In this document: one piece after another, positions 47,630 through 56,044 of the stretch
How positions within the stretch are numbered: the stretch's first letter is position 1
Layout of the letters: every line of letters begins with the position of its first letter
Assembly: GCF_002374315.1 (NCBI RefSeq)
Contig: NZ_NWUX01000009.1
Coordinates: 62,001-126,000 of the forward strand
Source of the DNA: Vreelandella nigrificans
Lineage (GTDB): Bacteria; Pseudomonadota; Gammaproteobacteria; Pseudomonadales; Halomonadaceae
Reading direction: 5' to 3'
Length of the DNA: 64,000 nt
The notes under the pieces: model-generated
Told to the model about the DNA's origin: nothing
The model's input: the letters and a program-made list of their open reading frames with translations, nothing else
Databases searched by the model: none
Program-made: the position numbers and the translations under genes

Positions 47630-48607
47630 TTAGGCGCCCCACACGTCCTTGAGCACGCGCACCCAGTTCTCACCCATGATCTTGCGCACCTGGGTCTCAC
47701 TCATGCCACGCTTGAGGAGCGCCTCGGTGAGGTTAGGGAACTCCCCAATGGTGCGGATTCCTTTGGGATTGATAATCTTGCCGAAGTCAGTAAGGCGACG
47801 GGCGTAGCCTTTGTCGTGGGTCAACCACTCGAAAAACTCTTGGCCATGCCCTTGGGTGAAATCGGTACCGATGCCAATGGCATCCTCACCGACGATATTC
47901 ATGACGTACTCGATCGCCTCGCAGTAGTCTTCGATGGTTGAGTCGATGCCCTTTTTGAGGAACGGCGCAAACATGGTTACACCAACAAAACCGCCGTGGT
48001 CGGCTATGAACTTGAGCTCTTGATCGGATTTGTTACGCGGGTGCTCTTTGAGGCCGGAGGGCAAGCAGTGGGAGTAACAGACCGGTTTTTTGGATTCGAG
48101 AATCACCTCTTCAGAGGTCTTGGCACCGACGTGAGAGAGGTCGCACATGATGCCAACCCGGTTCATCTCAGCAACGATTTCGCGGCCAAAGCCAGACAGA
48201 CCACCATCACGCTCGTAGCAGCCGGTGCCCACCAGATTCTGGGTGTTGTAGCACATCTGTACGATACCCACGCCCAGCTGTTTGAAGATCTCAACGTAGC
48301 CAATTTGGTCTTCAAAGGCATGGGCATTCTGGAAACCGAAGATGATACCGGTCTTGCCCTCTTCTTTAGCGCGAGAGATATCAGCGGTGGTGCGAACAGG
48401 GCGTACCAGATCACTACACTCCGCCATCAGCTGGTTGGACTTGACGATATTATCGACCGTGGCCTGGAAACCTTCCCACACTGAGACTGTGCAATTGGCA
48501 GCGGTAAGGCCGCCGCGGCGCATGTCTTCGAGTAGCTCACGGTTCCATTTGGCGATAATCAGACCATCAATGACGATGGCGTCATTGTGCAGTTCAGAGG
48601 GGGTCAT
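47630..48607 (-). CDS. membrane-dipeptidase-family peptidase of the betaine cluster
   Basis: The protein has 325 residues of the renal dipeptidase (M19) class. Zinc ligands: an early HN/DG region (NDAIVIDGLI), the bridging Glu/His in DLSHVGAKTSEEVI and SHCLPSG. The genome position (before DUF5943-dgcA) matches PA5396 of P. aeruginosa. The usual HxD at the N-terminus (DGH) is changed to IDGLI here. Substrate is unknown. GGAG before the ATG. Confidence 0.85.
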   Translation of the reverse strand: MTPSELHNDAIVIDGLIIAKWNRELLEDMRRGGLTAANCTVSVWEGFQATVDNIVKSNQLMAECSDLVRPVRTTADISRAKEEGKTGIIFGFQNAHAFEDQIGYVEIFKQLGVGIVQMCYNTQNLVGTGCYERDGGLSGFGREIVAEMNRVGIMCDLSHVGAKTSEEVILESKKPVCYSHCLPSGLKEHPRNKSDQELKFIADHGGFVGVTMFAPFLKKGIDSTIEDYCEAIEYVMNIVGEDAIGIGTDFTQGHGQEFFEWLTHDKGYARRLTDFGKIINPKGIRTIGEFPNLTEALLKRGMSETQVRKIMGENWVRVLKDVWGA

Positions 48608-48780
48608 AGCTAAGCTCCAACATTAGTTAATGTAGCGAGCATAGCGCTGACGTTGGATTGGACTGCTCTTGGAAACGACGGCGGAAATTCCAAAAGCGTC
48701 ATTGCGTCGTGAACACGACAACTACGCATGCTCCTGCAAACACTGCATCGAAGTCGTATTAGCTGAGGGAGTAGCGACCA

Positions 48781-48816
48781 TTAAAAAAACGTGCTGCCCG
48801 AAGAGTGGCAGCACGT
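48781..48816 (-). terminator. rho-independent terminator after the GbdR-like gene
   Basis: On the minus strand a 10-bp perfect stem (ACGTGCTGCC/GGCAGCACGT) with an 8-base loop is followed by seven T. It is 27 bases past the regulator stop. Confidence 0.93.
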
Positions 48817-48842
48817 TTCAAACCTTGGTGTCGCAAGGGGTA

Positions 48843-49985
48843 TCAGTTCAATAGCTGCACACTGGCAAAGGTGGGTTCACCCTGAGCGCAGGCTAGCGCC
48901 TGCTGGGCGCTTGAAAGAGGCTCACTTTTGTAGGGCTCGCCTCCCCATCGCTTGATTGACGATGGCGAATTACTGTTACTTCCCTGGCGATCCAATCCAC
49001 CCAAGCGTTCATTTCTCGGCGGCACACCAAAGTATTCACGATAACACTTAGAAAAATGGGGCGTTGACACGAAACCGCAAACAGAAGCGATCTCTATAAT
49101 CGATAAAGGCGTTTGCTTGAGCAATTGCCGAGCGCGGACTAAGCGCAATTTGAGGTAATAGCGCGACGGTGAACAGAGTAGGTAGCGTTGAAACAGCCGC
49201 TCTAACTGGCGACGCGAAACATTGACATAACTTGCCAATTCGTCGAGCTCTATGGGCTCTTCAATGTTAGCTTCCATCAAGGCGACGATTTCCAACAGCT
49301 TAGGTTGGGTAGTGCCCAGCACATGTTTAAGAGGAACTCGCTGCTGGTCTTGCTCGTTACGCACGCGCTCATAGATAAACATCTCAGAAATGCCTGCCGA
49401 AAGCTCACGTCCGTGATCGTGGGCAATCAGATTGAGCATCATATCGAGCGGTGCAGTGCCGCCAGAGGCGGTAAAGCGATCACGATCAATAGAGAAAAGA
49501 TGCGGTGTCAGAATAACGTTAGGGAAAGCCTCCTGCATGGATGCCAGGCATTCCCAATGCACACTGGTTTCATAGTGATCCAGCAACCCCGCCTGCCCTA
49601 GGGCCCAACTGCCTGTACATACTGAGCCTAGTCGTTTTAGCTGGCGTGACTGGGACTGAAGCCAGCGTATGTGTTCACGGGTAACGCTGTGTTGTGGGCC
49701 TACCCCGCCACACACGACCACCCACTCAAGCGATAGCGGGGTATGCATAGAGGCATCAGGCGTTACCTGCAACCCATCACTAGCGCGTACGGGGAGGCCA
49801 TCCTGGGTCAGGGTATACCAGCGATACAGCTCACGGCCGGCCAACTGATTAGCCATCCGCAAAGGGTCTATCGCTGACGCAAGAGAAATCAGAGTAAAAT
49901 TATCTAACAGTAGAAAGCCAAGGGTTTGCGGTTCGCCCGCACGATTGGTATTTGCTGCCGGGTCTTTTGCTTGGTTTGATGTCAT
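48843..49985 (-). CDS. gbdR: AraC-family regulator, GbdR-like
   Basis: The protein has 380 residues from the ATG at 49985, seven bases after GGAGGG; an in-frame start at 50003 is less likely. An N-terminal class I glutamine-amidotransferase-like (GlxA-type) domain (TLGFLLLDNFTLISLASAIDPLRMAN; CTGSWALGQAGLLD) is joined to a C-terminal AraC domain with two helix-turn-helices (LDELASYVNVSRRQLERLFQRY; IIEIASVCGFVSTPHFSKCYREYFGVPP). GbdR senses betaine and dimethylglycine and activates gbcAB, dgcAB and sox genes in Pseudomonas. Context fits that regulator, though carnitine regulators (CdhR) share the architecture. Confidence 0.85.
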   Translation of the reverse strand: MTSNQAKDPAANTNRAGEPQTLGFLLLDNFTLISLASAIDPLRMANQLAGRELYRWYTLTQDGLPVRASDGLQVTPDASMHTPLSLEWVVVCGGVGPQHSVTREHIRWLQSQSRQLKRLGSVCTGSWALGQAGLLDHYETSVHWECLASMQEAFPNVILTPHLFSIDRDRFTASGGTAPLDMMLNLIAHDHGRELSAGISEMFIYERVRNEQDQQRVPLKHVLGTTQPKLLEIVALMEANIEEPIELDELASYVNVSRRQLERLFQRYLLCSPSRYYLKLRLVRARQLLKQTPLSIIEIASVCGFVSTPHFSKCYREYFGVPPRNERLGGLDRQGSNSNSPSSIKRWGGEPYKSEPLSSAQQALACAQGEPTFASVQLLN

Positions 49986-50443
49986 GGTCCTACCCTCCGT
50001 CACCTTTTAAATCATCAATTTTTTCTTATTAGAATATTTTAGGTGTCGCTGGCGTCTTTTAGTTTCCTATCACAGAAGTGAACACTCACTCGCGCAGGGG
50101 TTGCATTGCTATTTGGTCGTATATTGGCACGAATAGGGCGGATAGCGACAAAACAAATGCTCCAATTCAGCAACTGGTCGCAAATAGGACACTAGAGGTC
50201 GCCCCAAAGCTCTTTAACGGATTACGAAGGGCACGGTTCAGAAGGTAGTGGAAACAGGGTGTATTAGCCATTGCGTATCAGAAAAATAAGGCAATCAAGC
50301 AAAGGGCGTTTCTGCCACACGCGGCTGGGTGTCTAGGGTTATATATCGATATACAGTATAATTAACGAGTGCTTATGTATGCAGAATGCTTACTTAGCGA
50401 CTCATATAATTGTTAAACACATAAATCGACAAAGGAACTGGCG
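49986..50443. promoter_or_regulatory. divergent region of the GbdR-like and M48 peptidase genes
   Basis: 458 bases without a gene. A perfect 12-bp palindrome TATATCGATATA (50342-50353) lies four bases before a consensus -10 TATAAT (50357-50362) for the peptidase gene. A good -35 is absent, so the palindrome may be the activator or repressor site. The gbdR side holds two GTCGC-type elements near 50145 and 50188. Confidence 0.45.
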
Positions 50444-51205
50444 ATGCAAACAACGCCTCTAGTACGCAAAACATCTTGTATTTTAGGACTAGCCACCGCC
50501 CTGGCTCTCAGTGGCTGCCAATCAGGCGCTGATATCGGAGGCCTGATGTCGGCGGGCAGCAGTTTAGCAGGTGCTGCCACCATGACAGATCAGCAAATGC
50601 ATCAACTTGGGGATCAAACTATTGCCCAACTTGATGCCCAGCATCACGTTGTCTCTGCCGACAGCGATTATGCAGAACGCCTAGCCCGTCTTACCCAGGG
50701 ATGGGAAGTCGTCGACGGACACACTTTGGATTACGACGTCTACCAACTGGACGAAATCAATGCCTTTGCAGTCCCTAACGGCGCTATCCGGCTGCATACT
50801 GGGCTGATGGATGAAATGACAGATGATGAAGTGAGTTACGTGATTGCCCACGAAATTGGACACGTTGTGTTGGGGCACTCCAAACGCGCTTTTCAAGTTG
50901 CTTACGCCGCATCTTCCGCACGTGAAGCTGCTGCCGCCAGCGGAAGCGCCACCGCTGCTGCACTTTCAAGCTCTGAACTTGGTGAGTTGGGCGAAAAGCT
51001 GGTAAATGCCCAGTTCTCCCAGCGTCAGGAAAATGAAGCTGATGACTACGCCATCGAGTTAATGCAGCGTCACGATATGGATGCAAGTTCTGCCGTCACC
51101 GCTCTACGTAAACTAGAAGATAAATATGGCAACAGCAGCAGCTTCTTCTCCAGCCATCCAGCCCCGGGAGCTCGTGCCGAGCGTCTGGAAACAGCGCTTA
51201 ACTAA
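50444..51205 (+). CDS. M48-family metallopeptidase lipoprotein, LoiP-like
   Basis: The protein has 253 residues. A lipoprotein signal ends in the lipobox LALSGC (Cys at 25). The M48 zinc motif is VIAHEIGHVVLGH, and the third ligand Glu is in QENEADDYAIELM. It is an outer-membrane-anchored periplasmic protease similar to LoiP (YggG) of Escherichia coli. A hairpin follows the gene. Confidence 0.88.
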   Translation: MQTTPLVRKTSCILGLATALALSGCQSGADIGGLMSAGSSLAGAATMTDQQMHQLGDQTIAQLDAQHHVVSADSDYAERLARLTQGWEVVDGHTLDYDVYQLDEINAFAVPNGAIRLHTGLMDEMTDDEVSYVIAHEIGHVVLGHSKRAFQVAYAASSAREAAAASGSATAAALSSSELGELGEKLVNAQFSQRQENEADDYAIELMQRHDMDASSAVTALRKLEDKYGNSSSFFSSHPAPGARAERLETALN

Positions 51206-51271
51206 TTATTTAAGTTAATTACTGGCTAAGTAAGCTAATCATTGGCTTCTAAACACTCAGTAATCGCACCG

Positions 51272-51310
51272 CCTTGCCAAGTAAGTTCTAACGAGCCTTA
51301 CTTGGCAAGG
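51272..51310. terminator. 14-bp perfect hairpin downstream of the M48 gene
   Basis: Arms 51272-51285 and 51297-51310 with an 11-base loop. No T run follows, so it may be a transcript-end hairpin. Confidence 0.5.
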
Positions 51311-51339
51311 GTAGAAGCTAAAAAGGTAGAAGCTAAAAG
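51310..51339. repeat. 15-bp tandem repeat, two copies
   Basis: Two units of GGTAGAAGCTAAAAA type (51310-51324 and 51325-51339), directly after the hairpin. Confidence 0.8.
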
Positions 51340-51441
51340 GGTAGCTGTTGTCTGCACGACAATGGCAGGCCTAACAGCTATCAATGCACTCAGCACTCAG
51401 CACCCCGCAAAGGCTCATTACAAAGAGGGGCACTTGTACCA

Positions 51442-51473
51442 TTAAATTTCTTTATCATTAAACTTCTTTATCA
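51442..51473. repeat. 16-bp tandem duplication across a stop codon
   Basis: Two 16-bp units TTAAATTTCTTTATCA and TTAAACTTCTTTATCA. The second contains the stop codon of the small membrane protein gene; the first repeats its last codons past the stop. Confidence 0.85.
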
Positions 51474-51682
51474 TTAAACATAGACAGGCGACGTTTGATG
51501 GCTTGAGCCACTCTAGGAACCGCTACTAAACGAATCAGATAGGCAATAACTAGGCCAGCGATAATCGAAAATAGCATGCCCATCCCTACACGAAACATCA
51601 GTGCCGTAAAAAAAGCAGCCAGTACCGCGGTTAGAATTTCTTCTAGATGACCTTGAATCCATTCTCGCCAGCTGGGTTGCAT
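51458..51682 (-). CDS. small membrane protein
   Basis: The protein has 74 residues. AGGAGG is five bases before the ATG at 51682; the longer frame to 51769 has no such site. One long or two short hydrophobic helices (about 14-55: LTAVLAAFFTALMFRVGMGMLFSIIAGLVIAYLIRLVAV) are followed by a basic tail. The function is unknown. A 16-bp duplication covers its end. Confidence 0.7.
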   Translation of the reverse strand: MQPSWREWIQGHLEEILTAVLAAFFTALMFRVGMGMLFSIIAGLVIAYLIRLVAVPRVAQAIKRRLSMFNDKEV

Positions 51683-51888
51683 AAACACCTCCTGATTAGT
51701 GAAGTCGTCACAATGACTTACCATAGCGACTGAGCATGCCACTCTAAAGCAGCCCACACACGCCCGCAAATTATCCTATATATCACCTTACCCGCTTTCA
51801 GAGCCTACTGGTTATCTTGGCGATTGCCTGCTCACTCTACGAACAACTCACCCTACGCCCCCCTTCTTACCAATGTCTGTTGGTGTGC

Positions 51889-51984
51889 TTAGTCATCTAG
51901 CCAAGCGATAATTTCTCTACCAACAAGCTCAGGATGCGTCATGTGAATACAGTACCCGTCGCTTGCTATGATGCGCAGTGTGCT
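51889..51984 (-). pseudogene. C-terminal remnant of an alpha/beta hydrolase
   Basis: On the minus strand 31 residues read STLRIIASDGYCIHMTHPEL and then VGREIIAWLDD with a stop. This matches the end of alpha/beta hydrolases where the catalytic His is followed by PELV...I..WL. A stop codon lies just upstream in frame and no body remains. Confidence 0.45.
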
Positions 51985-52122
51985 TTAGACATAGGCGCAT
52001 GAACATAACGACCCGCTTCGGGGCTGGCAGGGTGCCGGCCTGACTAGCGAAACGCTCAGGGCTTGCAATTGCTGGCTATGTTTCATTCTTTTATTAGTAC
52101 GTTCGAACTCCCCCTCAGTTTT

Positions 52123-53865
52123 TTAATTAACCACACCTTTAAATTTCTTTTGAAACTCCCACTGGTGCCATTCGGCAATCCACCGTCCAAAATCTTGAGC
52201 AGGCATTGGGCGGGCAATGAAATAACCTTGCCCACATTCGCAGCCTAGCCCAATGAGCTGCTGACTATGCTCTAGCACTTCAACACCTTCAGCGACTAAA
52301 TCACAGTCGAATGCTCGTGCAAAACCAATAACGCCTTTAAGAATGGCGAGGTCACCCGTGCTAGTTAGCATGTTCTGCACAAAACTACGGTCGATTTTGA
52401 GCGTGTCGACCGATAGGTCTCTGAGATGGCTTAAAGAGGAATAACCAGTACCAAAGTCATCTAATGAGATTCGGATACCCATCCCCCTACAGGCATTAAG
52501 GACGGAGTAAACATGCTTCACATCCTCGATGGTGCTTGTTTCCAATACTTCAAGCTCAAGCCGCTGTTTGGGCAGGCCTGGAAAACAGGCCAGTATATTA
52601 CTTAAAGCGTGAAGAAACTGAGAGTGCTGTAAGTGGTACCCATCAACATTGACACTAACATGCAAGTCCAGACCTTGCTGAAGCCACGTCTGCAATTGAC
52701 AAAGTGCACTAGTGATAACCCACTTCCCTAGCTCCACCCCGGTAGGGGTATTATTGAGAGCAGGTAGAAAAGTTGCCGGCGATTTCAGCCCTTCACTGGG
52801 ATGATTCCAGCGTATTAGTGCCTCAGCCCCCAGCACTCTCCCGGTAACCATGTTAACTTTAGGCTGGTAATAGAGCTCAAACTCACCAGCTTTCATGGCT
52901 GCCCTAATAGCAGATAGCTCTGCGTGTTTTCCTTTCTGGATTCGCTCGTTATCCACATTAAATAGGCAGACTTGGTTCTTTCCCGCCAGCTTGGCTTGAT
53001 ACATTGCTTGGTCGGCTTGGCGAATTAATTGATCAGGTTCAACCTCTTTCGGTTGTGGGTAGAGCGTAACGCCGATACTTGCAGAGAGCTTTAGCCGTAC
53101 TGAATCTATATCGAAAGGTTCAGCGAGTTTCTTGATAAGCCGAGAGAGTGACTCCTCAACTAGACCCGCACTAAAACGACCATTTAAAAAAATAACGAAC
53201 TCGTCACCACCAAAGCGGGCAATTAAGTCATCAGCTCTTAGATTGCTGGATAACCGCTTTGCGACTAACTGAAGTATCTTGTCACCCAAGTGGTGCCCAT
53301 GGAGATCATTGACCTCTTTGAAGCCATCAAGGTCGACAAACGCAAGCGCAAATGCAATATCATCTTTTTTTCGCGCAATAACCTTTTGATCAAGGTATTT
53401 AGCCAATGCAGCGCGGTTAGGTAAGCCTGTCAGCTGATCAGTGTCAGAGGCCCTTCGTAGCAAGGACGCCTTCTGCTCAAGCAGGTTTTTGGTTTTCGTC
53501 AGCTCTTCAAACAATTGCTCAGTTCGGCTGGCACTACTGATGCTCCAGAAAAATCGCTCATTAGTGCAGTCATTACACAAAATACTGACCATTATAGGTA
53601 AAGTGTGTTTGGATTTAGTCTCCATGGTCAGACGAATCTCGTAACACTTTTTCTCCCGCTCCAAAATGGGCACGATATAAGTGTCATACATAATTTGTGA
53701 CGCCTTGTTCAGCAATGTAAACAAGTCAGCGCCCAGCAACTCTTCCGTTGAATAACCGTGACACTCTTCAAGGTGGCGATTACAGTAAATAATCCGACGC
53801 TTATTGTCGGTAACCATGCATCCCACAGGGAAAGCGTCGAGCGAAAATAGGTTGGATGTATACAT
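52123..53865 (-). CDS. PAS-GGDEF-EAL cyclic-di-GMP protein
   Basis: The protein has 580 residues, cytosolic. A PAS domain (about 5-125), a GGDEF domain (about 145-310) with intact RFGGDEF and an RxxD inhibitory site (RADD) five residues upstream, and an EAL domain (about 320-575) with EALIRW, the DDFGTGYSSLSHL loop and LKIDRSFV. Both cyclase and phosphodiesterase motifs are complete, so net activity cannot be predicted. No neighbour suggests its target. Confidence 0.92.
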   Translation of the reverse strand: MYTSNLFSLDAFPVGCMVTDNKRRIIYCNRHLEECHGYSTEELLGADLFTLLNKASQIMYDTYIVPILEREKKCYEIRLTMETKSKHTLPIMVSILCNDCTNERFFWSISSASRTEQLFEELTKTKNLLEQKASLLRRASDTDQLTGLPNRAALAKYLDQKVIARKKDDIAFALAFVDLDGFKEVNDLHGHHLGDKILQLVAKRLSSNLRADDLIARFGGDEFVIFLNGRFSAGLVEESLSRLIKKLAEPFDIDSVRLKLSASIGVTLYPQPKEVEPDQLIRQADQAMYQAKLAGKNQVCLFNVDNERIQKGKHAELSAIRAAMKAGEFELYYQPKVNMVTGRVLGAEALIRWNHPSEGLKSPATFLPALNNTPTGVELGKWVITSALCQLQTWLQQGLDLHVSVNVDGYHLQHSQFLHALSNILACFPGLPKQRLELEVLETSTIEDVKHVYSVLNACRGMGIRISLDDFGTGYSSLSHLRDLSVDTLKIDRSFVQNMLTSTGDLAILKGVIGFARAFDCDLVAEGVEVLEHSQQLIGLGCECGQGYFIARPMPAQDFGRWIAEWHQWEFQKKFKGVVN

Positions 53866-54062
53866 GATCTACCTTGAATAGTGTCACGATGATCTATGCG
53901 TAAAATTTTTACATTCCCATATAATCTCCGATAACTAGCCAAGTTGCTATTTTTATGGCGTAACCAATTGATACCAATTATAAATAAACCCACCAAACCT
54001 ACACATTATCAAAGAGGTTTAATGTACCCTCACTTAATAATTCTCCGAGACATCATAAGTAC

Positions 54063-55391
54063 TTACCCATTACCCAGCCGCCGCCACTGCCTTACTACCA
54101 GTATCAGCACTAGCGAAGACAACACTACGTTAGAAACGGGCACAGCTAACCAAACACCATTGATCCCCAACAACTGCGGCAAAAGAAGCAAAAAAGGCAC
54201 CTGAATGGCCATATTGCCCAACGTAATCATCGTCGCTGGACGCGCTTGGCCTAATGACTGAAACCAGGTGGCCGTGATCACCAGAAAACCATCTAGAAAC
54301 ATGGCGAGCATGAAAAGCCGTAGCGCGTGGCTTGTGGTCTCTAATAAAGCAGTATCTGTATCACTAATGAAAAACTGCGCGAAAAAGCTAGGGGACCACT
54401 GCACTGCCAGCACAAAGCACAAGCCCACCGATAAGACGATCAAACAAGCCAACCGGTAAGACGCCTGAATTTTTCGCTTTTGCTCAGCCCCATGGTAGAA
54501 ACTGGTGATCGGCTGCATGCCCCCAGCGACGCCTTCCGCTAGCAAGTAATAGAATGTCATTAAATAACCGGCAATGCTGAAAGCAGCGACGTGTAACGAC
54601 GTTCCATGCTGTAACAGCAGCATATTGTGCAGCACAATGGAAAAGCTGATGTACAGATACATCAACATGCTTGAAAAACCGGTTTTCAGCAGGTCCCACG
54701 CTTTTTGGCTTCGCCACGCTAGTTGGCCCCATGAGATAGCCAGCTGACTATGGCGACTACATAAATAACCCAGGCACAACACCACCGGCAGGAGTTCGCC
54801 CAACAAGGTAGCTAATGCAGCGCCTTCCAATCCATAGCCGAGATAACCCAGAAACAGTGCATCCAGCGCGATATTAGCCACCGCCCCTAAGCCCATCGCG
54901 AACGTTGCCAGGCGTGGCGCACCGGCATTGCGTACCAGCAGCGGTAACGCGATGCTGCCTAGCACAATAGGTGTGCCTGCCAGCATCCAGTTTAGGTAGC
55001 GCTGCCCAAAAAGTAGAGCCTCCCCTTCCGCCCCCTGAAAGGACAGAAATAAAGGGCTTATAAAGAACAGTACCACGCCCAAAAGTACACTGAAGCCCAT
55101 TAAAAGAAACAGCGCTTGGATAAGGTATTCACGGGCCTTATTGGGCTGCCGAGCCCCTAGTTGAATGGAAGCGTGTGCTCCGGCACCAATGCCAACCATC
55201 ATACCGACGGCCAGTAGCACGCCTATTAATGGCCACGCAAGGCTAATGGCAGCAAGGCCGTTGCCGCCTACAAAGTGCCCAACGAAAATACCATCCACAA
55301 TTTGATAGGTACCGCTGACCATTAAGGCCGCAACAGAAGGCAACGTATAGTGCCAGAACGCTTTGGAAACAGTGGCTTGATGTAAGTTCAT
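54063..55391 (-). CDS. MATE-family efflux transporter
   Basis: The protein has 442 residues with twelve helices in two halves, each opening with a family motif (VDGIFVGHFVGGNGLAAISLAWP; YHGAEQKRKIQASY). It exports cationic compounds with Na+ or H+. ATGA overlap with the MarR gene ahead of it suggests a self-regulated resistance pair. Confidence 0.92.
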   Translation of the reverse strand: MNLHQATVSKAFWHYTLPSVAALMVSGTYQIVDGIFVGHFVGGNGLAAISLAWPLIGVLLAVGMMVGIGAGAHASIQLGARQPNKAREYLIQALFLLMGFSVLLGVVLFFISPLFLSFQGAEGEALLFGQRYLNWMLAGTPIVLGSIALPLLVRNAGAPRLATFAMGLGAVANIALDALFLGYLGYGLEGAALATLLGELLPVVLCLGYLCSRHSQLAISWGQLAWRSQKAWDLLKTGFSSMLMYLYISFSIVLHNMLLLQHGTSLHVAAFSIAGYLMTFYYLLAEGVAGGMQPITSFYHGAEQKRKIQASYRLACLIVLSVGLCFVLAVQWSPSFFAQFFISDTDTALLETTSHALRLFMLAMFLDGFLVITATWFQSLGQARPATMITLGNMAIQVPFLLLLPQLLGINGVWLAVPVSNVVLSSLVLILVVRQWRRLGNG

Positions 55392-55861
55392 AGGTGTTTG
55401 TAAGGCTGGCTAGAAGGCTTGGGGGGAGTCAGAGCACCTAAGCTCAAGTTGCTACAGGCTTTGCCCATCAGCGCAGTAAACTGCTCAAGCTCCTCCTCTG
55501 TCAGTGCGTGCTTAAAGTGTTGCAGTGCTGCCTGATATATTTCAGGCTCTTTATGCTTCAGAGTTAGGGCTTTAGCGCTTGGAAGCAAGCGCTGTGCACG
55601 GGCATCTTCTGGGCAAGGACGACGCAGCAAATATCCCCGCTGCTCCAACTTTCTCACCATCGTGCTAGCAGATGCTTTGCTGACATGCATGCACTCAGCC
55701 AGCTCAGTCAGACGCATACCTGTCTCATCCCACGCCAATAGGGTGTACAGATACTGCAACTCACTAGTGCTTAGTTCCAGATGTTCACTATGCTGCGCTT
55801 GTTCGCGCCACTGGTTCCAGAGGTGCCATTCAAGCCGCTGCAAACTTTGCCGTAAATCCAT
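55388..55861 (-). CDS. MarR-family regulator
   Basis: The protein has 157 residues. A winged helix with LTELAECMHVSKASASTMVRKLEQRGYLLRRPCPEDARAQRLLP. It probably represses itself and the MATE gene. An imperfect palindrome lies 33 bases upstream. AGGT precedes the ATG. Confidence 0.9.
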   Translation of the reverse strand: MDLRQSLQRLEWHLWNQWREQAQHSEHLELSTSELQYLYTLLAWDETGMRLTELAECMHVSKASASTMVRKLEQRGYLLRRPCPEDARAQRLLPSAKALTLKHKEPEIYQAALQHFKHALTEEELEQFTALMGKACSNLSLGALTPPKPSSQPYKHL

Positions 55862-55893
55862 CGCGTTTTTACCTAATCAGGTTACCATCTATG

Positions 55894-55910
55894 TTAGTAA
55901 GTCTAACTAA
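55894..55910. promoter_or_regulatory. putative MarR operator
   Basis: A 17-bp imperfect palindrome TTAGTAAGTCTAACTAA with one mismatch per arm lies upstream of the MarR-MATE operon; a second short dyad ACCTAATCAGGT is at 55871-55882. This is the size and form of MarR sites, and it is inferred only. Confidence 0.5.
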
Positions 55911-56044
55911 TTAAATGAGAAAATAAAAGCATTCTACAACCGCTAACCGAGACAGCTTGATGCTGTTGCGCTGATATCTCTGGGGATGAAGGGATTGCCA
56001 CTTGCTTAATGCCGAAACCGACATCTGCTTAAGCTGTTGGATGT

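Noticed and set aside
48669-48854. A 61-codon frame with CSCKHC that resembles a piece of an IS66-type transposase
   Set aside because: It runs through the regulator's terminator hairpin, starts at TTG without a ribosome site, and the similarity is too vague to name.
51242-51445. A 67-codon frame after the M48 gene
   Set aside because: TTG start without a ribosome site, made of a hairpin and a tandem repeat; no coding character.
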